DNA from: Gemmatimonadota bacterium
GTDB lineage: Bacteria > Gemmatimonadota > Gemmatimonadetes > Longimicrobiales > Gaopeijiaceae
Reading direction: 5' to 3'
NCBI GenBank assembly: GCA_022571515.1
Contig: JACZXQ010000013.1
Location: forward strand, 1 to 64,000
DNA length: 64,000 bases
Shown here in pieces: positions 25,609 through 34,169 of the stretch; within the stretch, counting starts at the first letter, position 1, and every line of letters starts with the position of its first letter. The position numbers and the translations under genes were made by a program. A model generated the notes under the pieces. That model searched no databases. It was not told where the DNA came from and saw nothing but the letters and a program-made list of their open reading frames with translations.

Positions 25609-27025
25609 TCAGCCGGGGAGGGTGACTCGAAACGTGGTGCCCGTCTTCGAGCTTTCGACGCCCGCCCGTCCTCCGAGCCCTTCCGCAACCGCGTGGACGA
25701 TGGCGAGCCCAAGGCCCGTTCCGCCCACCAGTGTACCGATGCGCCGTTCCGCGATAGAAGCGATCGAACACGCGGGGTAACTCGTCCGACGGAATTCCCT
25801 GTCCCGAGTCCGATACCGAGATTTCCACCTCGCCGGGCTCTGGCCGATGGACTCCGATGGTAATGGCTCCACCTGCGGAGACCCCGTACTTGAGCGCGTT
25901 GTCGAGCAAATTGCTCAAGACTCGTTCCATCAGGGACTGGTTCGCCCCGACCGTAATCCCTGGCTCCGCGTCAACGAGGATCTGAACACCCTGGTTCGAC
26001 GCCAATCCGGCGAATTTCGATTGCACGTCGAGAATGAGGGCACTTAGGTCCACCACCTCGCCATCTCCCGGCGTCGCTTCTACGTCGGCCGTTCTAGCCA
26101 GCGCGATAAGATCCTCGGCCAGGCTCGAGACGGTCTTCAGGTCAGAAAGCGCTTGAGTGAGGGTCGCCCGGTACTCCTCGGCCGTTCGGTCCCGGCGGAG
26201 AGCCACCTCGAGATCCCCCCTGAGGACGGTCAGGGGTGTCCGGATCGCATGGCCCGCATCGGCGAGAAAGTGCCTTTGACCCTCCAGGAGATCGTCGATG
26301 CGCGAGAGCATCGAATTCAGGACCTGGACGAGGCGCTGGAACTCCCGAGTCTCCGTGACCGCCGAGAGCCTGTGCCGCGGAACGCCCGCGCGCATGGCCT
26401 CAGCCTCTTCGGCGATCTCGACGACCGGACGTACCGCTTGTCCTGCGAGCCACCAGCCGAGCCCCGCAGCGGCCATCGTCCCCATACCGATCAAGAAAGC
26501 GAGCAGCCGCAGTGTGCGAGACAAGACCCGCTCGACTCCGTCGGTCGAAGCTGCGATCTGGAGCAGGTGAACCTGATGTCGGGGTCCAGGGAGCTCCAAG
26601 GGGAATAACAGGCTACGGTACCGCTGACCGTTCCACTCGAATCCGAACTTCTCAGCGACAGCTCGCTCCGCGACGCGTTGCCGTATGTCCGCCGGAAGAG
26701 GTAGGTCCCTTCCCTCGAGATTTCCGGTCCGGAGAACCGGTTCTCCATCGAGAGTCCAGAACTGTGCATACCGCGTTAGGAGCGCTTCCGAGCCCGGGCC
26801 TGCTGAAAGAAAGACCTGATCGTGGAAGTGGATCCCCTGGTCGGGGCTGTCGGACGTAGCCGCCGCCTCGATCGAGGCCAGGCGTCGAATCGTGAGGTCC
26901 AGTTCCTGATACAGGGTGAACCGGAGCACGAAATAGGTCACAAACGATACGGCCGTCACGAGCAGAAACACGGTGCTCGCGAACCGAATGGCGAGGCGGC
27001 CGCGAAAAGACCGGCCCCGGCTCAT
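25609..27025 (-). pseudogene. Second sensor histidine kinase, single-base frameshift in the ATP lid
   Basis: From ATG at 27025 the frame encodes two helices around a periplasmic sensor, HAMP, the box AGHAIRTPLTVLRG (His present), N-box LLDNALKYG and the G1 motif DSGQGIP. After FDRFYRGTAHRYTGG (near 25740) the frame departs; the proper G2 continuation GGTGLGLAIVHAV to the end FRVTLPG lies one base off and closes at 25609. The total length is one base over a multiple of three. As written, the kinase loses its G2 box and would be inactive. The gene overlaps the start of its regulator's end. A sequencing indel is as likely as true decay. Confidence 0.75.
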
Positions 27026-27702
27026 TCGGGTCCCGGGGTGTCGAGGCGGAACCCTACTCCCCTAACGGTGGCGATGATGCGTGGCCTTCCTCCCGCCTCC
27101 AGTTTGGCGCGGAGGTGAGTCATGTGGACATCCAAGAGTCCCGTTCCCGGGTCGAAGCTCATCCCCCACACCAGGTCCATGAGTTCAGAACGGCGCACGA
27201 CTTCTCCCGGCCGTCGCATGAGGACCTCCAGCAACTTGAACTCAGTGGGAGTGAGCTGGATTGTGGCCCCTGACCTCTTCACAGCGTGCTGCAGGCGATC
27301 CAACTCTACGTCCTGAAAGCGCAGGACTCCGTCCACGATAGATGGCTTCCGTCGGCCCAGCGCCCGAAGCCGGGCGAGCAACTCCACAAAGTCGAAGGGC
27401 TTGGTAAGGTAGTCATCTGCCCCCACGTCGAGACCGTGGGCAATATCGCTGGGCGTATCCCGCGCCGTGAGCATCAGAATCGGTGTGGTGTTCCCTTCGG
27501 AGCGTAGACTGGAGGCGACGTGGAATCCGCTTTTCCCGGGAAGCATCACGTCCAGAACGATTACGTCGTATTGGCCGACATGGGCGAGGGCCAGCCCTTC
27601 CGCAGCGTCCGACGCGACCTCTACGTCGTGCCCCTCTTCGCCGAGTCCACGCTTTATGAACTGTACGACTCGGGGCTCGTCCTCGACGAGCAATATCCTC
27701 AT
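27022..27702 (-). CDS. OmpR-family response regulator (second system)
   Basis: 226 residues from ATG at 27702. Receiver with phosphoacceptor D51 (VIVLDVMLPGKSGF), T80 region (MLTARDT) and lysine in YLTKPFDF; winged-helix domain at the C-terminus (LLDVHMTHLRAKLE; GVGFRLDTP). It overlaps the kinase gene by four bases. The divergent gap to the multicopper oxidase operon contains a three-step TTAAG repeat, its likely target. Sequence similarity to the 11985 regulator is moderate, and the two recognise different core words if the box assignment is right. Confidence 0.88.
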   Translation of the reverse strand: MRILLVEDEPRVVQFIKRGLGEEGHDVEVASDAAEGLALAHVGQYDVIVLDVMLPGKSGFHVASSLRSEGNTTPILMLTARDTPSDIAHGLDVGADDYLTKPFDFVELLARLRALGRRKPSIVDGVLRFQDVELDRLQHAVKRSGATIQLTPTEFKLLEVLMRRPGEVVRRSELMDLVWGMSFDPGTGLLDVHMTHLRAKLEAGGRPRIIATVRGVGFRLDTPGPE

Positions 27703-27793
27703 GGCAGTGCCGGGTTCTCTTTCTCCATCATGGATCCGAGCCTATGGGGACCCGGACGCTGCTGCAACCGGAGCGGCGAATGCCTAAGAAACC

Positions 27794-27826
27794 TTAAGGC
27801 GCAGTTAGGGTCATCTTAAGTCGCAC
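27794..27826. promoter_or_regulatory. Three-step 11-bp TTAAG box
   Basis: TTAAGGCGCAG (27794-27804), TTAGGGTCATC (27805-27815) and TTAAGTCGCAC (27816-27826) repeat at 11-bp steps, the same architecture as the TTCA boxes but with a different core. It lies between the divergent regulator gene and the oxidase operon, so it may serve either or both. The rest of the 239-base gap shows no gene. Confidence 0.6.
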
Positions 27827-27941
27827 GCCGTCATCTTGTGAAGTTCATCGTCAACCCATCCGCTACGCCGGCGGCGAAATGGTGCCGGACAGGTGGCCCG
27901 AGTGAGAGGGGCCAACCCGCTACGCTGCGAGGACGTGATCC

Positions 27942-29219
27942 ATGTCAGAAGAGAAACCGGAGGCCGGCGTATACGATCGCCGCGGGTTCCTTCACGCCGG
28001 GGCCCTCGGATTCGCCGGAGCCATGGTTGCCGGGAATGGGCTTGATGTGCCGAAGGGGCCCGCGGAGGCAGTGACCCGTGCGGCGGAGGCGAAAGCAACC
28101 GATACGCGGGGTGGGGTCAGGGCTTGGCCGGATCGGCCGGAAGGGTGGTGGCGGCATCAAACTCCCGTGTTGTCGCCGACGCAGGCTCCCGTTCAGGGAA
28201 TTCGCGAGATCGAGCTGGACGTGCGGATCATACGGCACGAGATCGTGCCCGGCTACTCATTCCACGTCCTAGCGTTCAACGGGCAGGTGCCGGGACCGGA
28301 GCTGCGGCTCAACGAAGGGGAGTGGGTCAAGGTCTACTTCACCAACCGTACCGAGCTTCTCCATACCATCCACTGGCATGGGGTAGACCTCCAGTACGAG
28401 CAAGACGGAGTACCGTACACGACTCAACACCCCGTCATGCCGAACGCCACGTTCGAATACACGTTTCAGGCCATCCCCGCGGGTACGCGACTGTACCACT
28501 GTCATTTCGGGACCCCTCTCCACATGCAACACGCAATGCACGGGGCCCTCATCATCGAACCGGAGCGGGACCCGATCAAGGAGGAATTCGGATACACTCG
28601 GGACTACACCCTCGTCTTGGAGAGCTTCGCAACCAACGACTCCCGGGACGATCTCAATTTCATGCTGGAGCGCATGAAGCAGCGCTTGTGGCTCATGAAG
28701 GAAGGGCTGCTCGACGACGAGACTCTGGCCGTGTTCGAGACCAAGCAAGCCCTGCTCGAGGCGATTGAAGCTGGGTGGGACCCGCCCTACCTGCCCAACC
28801 GGAATCAGAAGAGGGAGCGGGCCGCACAGGACTACAATTTCTTCGCGATCAACGGGAAGGCGTATCCTCTCACCGAGCCCATCATGATCCGTCGTGGCGA
28901 AACAATCCGCGTACGTTTCGTGAACGGTGGGGGCTTGATGCACCACATGCATCTCCACGGCCACCAGTTCTGGCAGGTGGCCGAGGATGGGAATGTTCTG
29001 CGGAGCCCGCTCCAGATCAACACAATCTCGTTGGGGCCGGGAAAGACCGCCGATATCGTTATCGAGGGTTACAACCCCGGCTACTGGACGTTTCATGATC
29101 ACGATACGAGCCGGGTCACGAACAACGGCATGTATCCGGGCGGTATGCTGACCATGCTGGTATACGAGGAGATGGACGACTACGACGGGTACCACCCCAA
29201 GATCGCGCTAGACGAATGA
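27942..29219 (+). CDS. Tat-exported two-domain multicopper oxidase
   Basis: 425 residues. Tat-type signal with YDRRGFLHAG at 11-20. Two cupredoxin domains with trinuclear-cluster histidines H141/H144/H146 (HTIHWHG) and H334-H339 (HHMHLHGH). Domain 1 contains H186-C187-H188 followed by H194/H197 and M199, a type-1 copper site. In domain 2 the matching motif is H385-D386-H387, so its cysteine is replaced by Asp. This places the mononuclear copper in domain 1 only. Likely acts in the periplasm as an oxidase of metals or phenols. First gene of an operon through 33474. Confidence 0.82.
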   Translation: MSEEKPEAGVYDRRGFLHAGALGFAGAMVAGNGLDVPKGPAEAVTRAAEAKATDTRGGVRAWPDRPEGWWRHQTPVLSPTQAPVQGIREIELDVRIIRHEIVPGYSFHVLAFNGQVPGPELRLNEGEWVKVYFTNRTELLHTIHWHGVDLQYEQDGVPYTTQHPVMPNATFEYTFQAIPAGTRLYHCHFGTPLHMQHAMHGALIIEPERDPIKEEFGYTRDYTLVLESFATNDSRDDLNFMLERMKQRLWLMKEGLLDDETLAVFETKQALLEAIEAGWDPPYLPNRNQKRERAAQDYNFFAINGKAYPLTEPIMIRRGETIRVRFVNGGGLMHHMHLHGHQFWQVAEDGNVLRSPLQINTISLGPGKTADIVIEGYNPGYWTFHDHDTSRVTNNGMYPGGMLTMLVYEEMDDYDGYHPKIALDE

Positions 29220-30469
29220 TTGCACGGAGCGCCTCTTCGGTGGCCGCCGGGCGGTTGAGCGTTCCACGATTCGCGGTCTTGTTTCTCTTGATGGCCTGCT
29301 CGATGCCGAGTCCCACCCTGGCCCAGGAGTCGTCGGCACGGTTTACCGTGGCCGGTACCGGACTGGTCTCCCTCGATCTGAACCGAACGACCGCTCTGGA
29401 ATCGGGAGTGGGCGACACCGACCAAGGGGTCGTAACCAACTTTTCGGATTCATTTCTGCTCCTCCGCCTCGACCGGCAGCTCTACACGAACCATCGCGCC
29501 GGAATGCTTCTCGGGTTTCTCTTTCCAGACGCCGAGACGGATCTTGGGGATGTCTTCTACAACCAGATCAACGTCTTCTATGACACACGGACCTTTCGGG
29601 GAACCTTGGGAAGAACCCGGCTGGAAAATTTCGCGCTCGAGTTTCCGACGCTCCGGGAGGAGGACCTTCTTGAGTATGCGTTCGTGCTCAACGGCTTCTC
29701 CAACGCGGATAACTCAGAGTTCAACCGTTACGGCAACGTCGCCCGGGCGGAGCTGTTCGGCTTAGGCGGCCGCCTTCACGTTCGCGGGCAAGCGAGCAAC
29801 TGGAGTGTCACGGACATCGAGGGGGAGCGCCAAAACGACTTCGATGTCAACACCGGGAGCGGATTCCTTGGATACCAACTCCCGCACTCGATCAGATACT
29901 CGGGGATCGTTCGTGAGGCGGGGGTTGGCTTTCAAAGCCAGAAGGTGGATCTAGCTGGTGGGAAATGGCTGGTCGGCCTCTCCGCTGGGTTGGCCGTCAA
30001 CCTTTCCCGTAATCCCCTCCGAAACATCGAGCTCCGGGGCCAGGTGATCCACAACCGCGGAGTAGGCCCCAACGCACGCGTCGACGCGGCTGCCGGCACG
30101 CTGGCCACACCAATGGGCCGGGCGCTGTCCAGGTCCACCGCGCTTGTGGCATCCCTGCGGTTCCTGCGACGGCCTTACCAACTGGATCGCCTGCAGGCTG
30201 CGGCCACGGTCGGGTACAAGACGTTCAGCGGGGTCGATGCGTCGCAGCTCACGCTGGTTCCCAATGTATTCTTTCAGCTCGGCCAAGGCGTGGATGTCGG
30301 TGTGCAGTACCAATACGAGAGTTTCTCGGGGAACCTGGCCGAGCTTCTCGGCCGGCGACGATCTCATTCGGTCAAGTTCGTGTTGGTGTTCTCATTTCAG
30401 TCGATGTTCAACGACTACTTCGGAGACAGGGACGACATCCTCAACCTCGAGCACGGATACATATCGTGA
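29216..30469 (+). CDS. Outer-membrane beta-barrel protein
   Basis: 417 residues; ATG overlaps the oxidase stop. Signal peptide to about residue 37 (TLAQE). The mature protein alternates strands and turns and closes with MFNDYFGDRDDILNLEHGYI rather than a terminal aromatic. No known family is recognised with certainty. Co-transcription with a multicopper oxidase and cytochrome b suggests a channel or surface partner of that electron pathway. Confidence 0.65.
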   Translation: MIARSASSVAAGRLSVPRFAVLFLLMACSMPSPTLAQESSARFTVAGTGLVSLDLNRTTALESGVGDTDQGVVTNFSDSFLLLRLDRQLYTNHRAGMLLGFLFPDAETDLGDVFYNQINVFYDTRTFRGTLGRTRLENFALEFPTLREEDLLEYAFVLNGFSNADNSEFNRYGNVARAELFGLGGRLHVRGQASNWSVTDIEGERQNDFDVNTGSGFLGYQLPHSIRYSGIVREAGVGFQSQKVDLAGGKWLVGLSAGLAVNLSRNPLRNIELRGQVIHNRGVGPNARVDAAAGTLATPMGRALSRSTALVASLRFLRRPYQLDRLQAAATVGYKTFSGVDASQLTLVPNVFFQLGQGVDVGVQYQYESFSGNLAELLGRRRSHSVKFVLVFSFQSMFNDYFGDRDDILNLEHGYIS

Positions 30470-31365
30470 TGGCAACGTGGACTCACATGCATGGTAGGCG
30501 GAGCCGAGGCGTTCGCCCGGTGACCTGGACTGTCTGCGCCGTTCTGGTGGCGGTGGCGGCCGGGCCGGCGACGGCCCAGATGACGGGCACCCGGATGGTC
30601 ATGCCGACCGACGACCACAAGGTCTTCCGGCTCATCAGGCCCGCCGTGGCAGCTCTCCAGATCAAGTTGGCGGAGGCCGGCTCGTTCTCGGGCGCCATCA
30701 ACGGCCTGCTAGGGCCTTCCACTGTCAGGTCGCTCGTAGCCTACCAGCACTCTCATGGCCTGGAGGCGACTGGGCTACCTGACCTGGAGACGGTCTTGGA
30801 CTTGATGGAATGGGACGGAGCGTACGAAGGGGTGCTGGTGCACCTCGACCTCGACTCAACGACTGAAGCGATGGGCGGTCATCGTATGGATGGGGGCCTG
30901 ATGACGGGCATGCCGTACATGGAAGAGGACGGTATGAAGGGGTCGACGACGGGTGGGGAGCGAGTGCAGGGAGACCCGCAGCAACCCAAGTCGCTTGTGT
31001 TGATGGAGATGCCGGCCATGGTGACGGACAACCGCCATACACGTGCGGTCCGGGCGGCGCGGGAGTTACTCGCGGGGCTACAACTTCGGCTGATCGAGGA
31101 GCATTTCCTTGACGGCCCGGCCCGTGGGCTGCCCCAGGAGGCCAGCTTCGCCGCCGGAATCACACGGTACCAAGAGGCTCATGGGCTCGACGCGACGGGA
31201 GTCCTCGATCTCGTGACGACACTCGAACTTCTGGGCTCCGAGGGTGAACGTCTGGTACTGAAGTACCAGGATCGGATCGATCTGACCGCCACTCCGGTAG
31301 CGATGGACGAGGATCTGATGCGGTTGAGTAACGGACGTGGTTCGACGCCTCTGGGAGGACGATGA
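30466..31365 (+). CDS. Exported protein with two peptidoglycan-binding-like repeats
   Basis: 299 residues; GTG overlaps the previous stop, with ATG three bases later as alternative. After a signal peptide, two copies of a PG_binding_1-like motif occur: LQIKLAEAGSFSGAINGLLG ... YQHSHGLEATG (about 60-105) and LQLRLIEEHFLDGPARGLPQ ... YQEAHGLDATG (about 200-255). A Met-rich linker (MGGHRMDGGLMTGMPYMEED) separates them and could bind copper. It may anchor the oxidase/cytochrome assembly to the cell wall. Function is inferred. Confidence 0.65.
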   Translation: MMATWTHMHGRRSRGVRPVTWTVCAVLVAVAAGPATAQMTGTRMVMPTDDHKVFRLIRPAVAALQIKLAEAGSFSGAINGLLGPSTVRSLVAYQHSHGLEATGLPDLETVLDLMEWDGAYEGVLVHLDLDSTTEAMGGHRMDGGLMTGMPYMEEDGMKGSTTGGERVQGDPQQPKSLVLMEMPAMVTDNRHTRAVRAARELLAGLQLRLIEEHFLDGPARGLPQEASFAAGITRYQEAHGLDATGVLDLVTTLELLGSEGERLVLKYQDRIDLTATPVAMDEDLMRLSNGRGSTPLGGR

Positions 31366-31368
31366 CCA

Positions 31369-32376
31369 ATGATTGACAAGTTTCGCGAGACGCTGAGCGA
31401 ACGCCTGGCGCTCGACGCCCTCGATTATGAGGTGCCGAAGGCCACCGATCGGTTGAGGTACATGCTGGGAGGACTCACTGCCTTTCTCATCACCGTGCTC
31501 GTCGTCACCGGGCTGTACATGGCCCAGTACTACGACCCAACCCCGCGCGGGGCCCACGATAGCGTTCTCTACTTGATCAGTCGTGCACCGCTCGGCGATT
31601 GGATTCGCAGCCTTCACTATTTCTCGGCGGGAGGCGTGGTCCTGACCGTGACGGCACACCTGGCCTACGTCTTCTGGAGACGGTCCTACAAGAAGCCACG
31701 GGAGGTGACCTGGTGGGCCGGGGTCGCCATGGCCGGCATCATCTTCCTGCTTGTGGTAACGGGCAGCGCGTTGCGCTACGACCAGGAGGGCTTCGAGGCG
31801 CTGGCGCACTTTGTGGCTGGAGGAAGGCTGACCGGGGCTTTTGGAGCATTCTTTACGGAAGGCTTCACGCCGAGCACCTCGCTCTTGTCCAGGATTTTCA
31901 GCCTCCACACGAGTCTCCTTCCGGTGCTCCTGGGATCGCTGATCGCTCTGCACTTCTGGCTCATCCGCCAGCTCGGCATCCACGCGGATTACTCCGAGAC
32001 CGGCATCTTCAGGAAGCATGCGACCCGTCTTGCCGGGTTCGGCCTTCTCCTGTTTGCGGGCCTCGGCATCCTGGCCGTGGTCGTCCCAGAGGGGATCGGT
32101 TACCCGGCCGTACCGGGCGTTGAGATCACCAAACCCTTCTGGCCCGTTCTGTGGGTGTACGGCCTGGAGAATCTCCTGGGCGCTTGGGGAATGATCCTCG
32201 GCCCCTCTATCGTGTTTCTCTTCCTCGGGTTGGTCCCACTACTCGATCGCGGGGAGGACGACACGCCGGGACGGCACGGCTGGGTTGGCTGGTCAGGTTT
32301 GGCACTCGGTCTGGCTATTGTGGGTCTATGGCTCTACGGAGTTTTCGGCCAGGCCCAGCAACACATCGGCATGTAA
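31369..32376 (+). CDS. Cytochrome b (b6-type N-terminal domain)
   Basis: 335 residues with about eight helices. The core matches the N-terminal domain of cytochrome b/b6, with paired heme histidines in SLHYFSAGGVVLTVTAHLAY and SLHTSLLPVLLGSLIALHFW, spaced as in bc complexes. Extra C-terminal helices (about 215-330) end in AQQHIGM. No Rieske protein or cytochrome c1 is in the operon, so it may be a stand-alone quinol oxidising or reducing subunit passing electrons to the multicopper oxidase or the nearby c-cytochromes. That partner link is inference. Confidence 0.8.
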   Translation: MIDKFRETLSERLALDALDYEVPKATDRLRYMLGGLTAFLITVLVVTGLYMAQYYDPTPRGAHDSVLYLISRAPLGDWIRSLHYFSAGGVVLTVTAHLAYVFWRRSYKKPREVTWWAGVAMAGIIFLLVVTGSALRYDQEGFEALAHFVAGGRLTGAFGAFFTEGFTPSTSLLSRIFSLHTSLLPVLLGSLIALHFWLIRQLGIHADYSETGIFRKHATRLAGFGLLLFAGLGILAVVVPEGIGYPAVPGVEITKPFWPVLWVYGLENLLGAWGMILGPSIVFLFLGLVPLLDRGEDDTPGRHGWVGWSGLALGLAIVGLWLYGVFGQAQQHIGM

Positions 32377-32394
32377 CTGGAAAAGGACACGAAC

Positions 32395-32937
32395 ATGCGT
32401 AATGGAACTATTTCAAGAGTCTTCCTGCTGGCCCTGGTCGGCGTCTCGATCGCCGCCGTGCACCCTGAAGCCGTTCTGAAGAGCTCCCAGTCGGCGGTGG
32501 AGGCGGGCGGAGACCTGCAGCTGATAGGCGAGGAGTTCGGCAATGGAGGGACGTTCACTCTGGTCCTCCTGGGAGCGCTCAACGAGTACGCACTCGGAGA
32601 CGTCGAGGCGGACGATAAAGGCACGTTCAGTATCGACCTAGACATCCCGGAGAACGTGAGGCCAGGGCAATACCAGTTGGTGGCATACGCCCCTGATGGC
32701 GATCGGGCGGCGACGCTGGACGTCTCGGTCACCGCCGCTTCCCCGGCGGCCGCCGAGCAAGGGCACGATGAGCCCGTTGAGCATGATGAGAACATGGCGT
32801 CCGGAGCCACCGCTGAGGAGATGATCATCCAGCGGTCCACGACTGGCGTGGGCTGGGGTGTGATCGGCTTGGTGATCGGGCTCGCGGGAGGGTTCGGTCT
32901 GGCTCTAGTCAGGGGCGCTCCCTCCATCGAGGCCTAG
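32395..32937 (+). CDS. Exported protein with Ig-like domain and C-terminal anchor
   Basis: 180 residues: signal peptide (about 1-22), a beta-sandwich domain (FTLVLLGALNEYALGDVEAD; PENVRPGQYQLVAYAPDGDR), a short His/Glu-rich linker (EQGHDEPVEHDEN) and a C-terminal transmembrane helix (about 150-170). No specific family is named. Placed 18 bases after cytochrome b in the same operon, it is probably a periplasmic membrane-tethered accessory protein. Confidence 0.6.
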   Translation: MRNGTISRVFLLALVGVSIAAVHPEAVLKSSQSAVEAGGDLQLIGEEFGNGGTFTLVLLGALNEYALGDVEADDKGTFSIDLDIPENVRPGQYQLVAYAPDGDRAATLDVSVTAASPAAAEQGHDEPVEHDENMASGATAEEMIIQRSTTGVGWGVIGLVIGLAGGFGLALVRGAPSIEA

Positions 32938-32997
32938 ACGCAGCCGACGCACGCGCTCGAAGGGCGCATGGATTCATTGAATCAGGAGGTGGTTGCC

Positions 32998-33474
32998 ATG
33001 ACCAACCGGATTCTGTCCGCAGTGATCTTTTCGACGCTGGTGGCGGCGGCCGGCCCCAGCGCAGCACTTGCCCAGGACGACGACGAATCAGCAGTGGTCA
33101 AGGTGCTCCTGGCCATTGCCCAGTACTCTCAAGAGGGCAATCTCGAGGCGATGGACACGCTGTACGCCTCGGGCCGGGGCGTTCACATCATCGAGGGTGG
33201 CGGAGTAAACCACGGGTGGGAGGACTACCGAGACAACCACCTTGCTCCCGAGCTGGAGAGCTTCGAGAACTTCCAGTATCGCTACTACTCGATCGAGCCG
33301 CAGGTCAGGGGTACCGTGGCCTGGTCGGCGTTCCGCTATGACCTGTCGGTGGATACCTCCCGTGGGCACACGGAGATCGAGGGGCGGGGCACGGCAGTGC
33401 TGGAAAAGACGAACGGACGCTGGCAGATCGTGCACATGCACACGTCGGGTCGACCGAGGCGCGGTGGTGGCTGA
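32998..33474 (+). CDS. Exported SnoaL/DUF4440-like (NTF2-fold) protein
   Basis: 158 residues from ATG at 32998, chosen for the AGGAGGTGG site. Signal peptide ends near ALAQD. The NTF2-like fold is indicated by the helix VVKVLLAIAQYSQEGNLEAM, the strand FRYDLSVDTSRGHTEIEGRG, and the closing TNGRWQIVHMHTS typical of SnoaL/DUF4440 proteins. No catalytic role is evident. Last gene of the oxidase operon; its tail faces the convergent cytochrome gene. Confidence 0.7.
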   Translation: MTNRILSAVIFSTLVAAAGPSAALAQDDDESAVVKVLLAIAQYSQEGNLEAMDTLYASGRGVHIIEGGGVNHGWEDYRDNHLAPELESFENFQYRYYSIEPQVRGTVAWSAFRYDLSVDTSRGHTEIEGRGTAVLEKTNGRWQIVHMHTSGRPRRGGG

Positions 33475-33530
33475 AGTCGAGAACACTGGGCCGGTCTGAT
33501 CCCAGTGGGGCGGCACGGGTCCAGCAGTTC

Positions 33531-34151
33531 CTACTTTCCCCCGACAGATTTCAGGTACGCCAGGATGGACTCCACCCTGGCGGCGGAGAACCTGAAGTTC
33601 GGCATGACCGAGTTGGGGTTGTCGAACCGCGGGTCCGCGATCTTCCGGCGAATAAAGTCTTCGTCTCTGCGGCCGAGCACGCCGTCGAGGGATGGCCCGA
33701 GGGCGCCTCCCACTCCACCGATCACATGACAGCCCGCACATCCGGCGGCTGTCGCGAGTTCTTTGCCGCGTTCGGCGGAAGGCGGCTCCTCCGCTTCCGG
33801 GGCGGCGGGGGCTTGCCGGGCGAGTGCACCAGCCGTCGTGGCGGCATTGACGGAAGACAGGAAAGCGATGACCGCCCTCGCTTGGGGACCCGTGAGATTG
33901 GCGCGCGCCCGCATATGAAGAGCCGCCGCCTTCCACTCACGGTCGCTCCGCTCGACGGCAGCCCTGGCGTTATGGCAGCGGGCACACGAGTACCCGTACA
34001 CCTCGGCCCCATAGTTCGACAAGGCGATAGGGTCCTCGACGGACCGCTCGACGGTGCCGCTTGCCGCACATCCAGCCGCCAGTAAACCGATGAGAGACGG
34101 CAAGGCCCACCGTGAGGCCGACCATGCGAGATTCTTCGCAGTCGTGCTCAT
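33531..34151 (-). CDS. Diheme c-type cytochrome lipoprotein
   Basis: 206 residues. Lipobox LLAAGC (about 24-29) predicts a lipid anchor. Two heme motifs, CARCH (about 56-60) and CAGCH (about 138-142), each in a class I cytochrome c-like domain; the distal Met is probably in VMPNF. The first domain resembles the monoheme cytochrome at 39632 (RARANLT motif shared), suggesting a duplication. GGAGC precedes ATG. Follows the porin-like gene on the same strand, so the two form a small redox unit. Confidence 0.85.
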   Translation of the reverse strand: MSTTAKNLAWSASRWALPSLIGLLAAGCAASGTVERSVEDPIALSNYGAEVYGYSCARCHNARAAVERSDREWKAAALHMRARANLTGPQARAVIAFLSSVNAATTAGALARQAPAAPEAEEPPSAERGKELATAAGCAGCHVIGGVGGALGPSLDGVLGRRDEDFIRRKIADPRFDNPNSVMPNFRFSAARVESILAYLKSVGGK

Positions 34152-34169
34152 AGCTCGAAGTGCTCCGCT

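Noticed and set aside
25541-25740. C-terminus of the kinase as read in the long frame
   Set aside because: After the shift the residues are Arg/Gly/His-rich noise; the real G2 box is in the neighbouring frame.
6440-27826. CRISPR array suggested by regularly spaced short repeats
   Set aside because: Units are 11 bp, only three per site and scattered before genes; no 25-40 bp repeats or cas genes exist.
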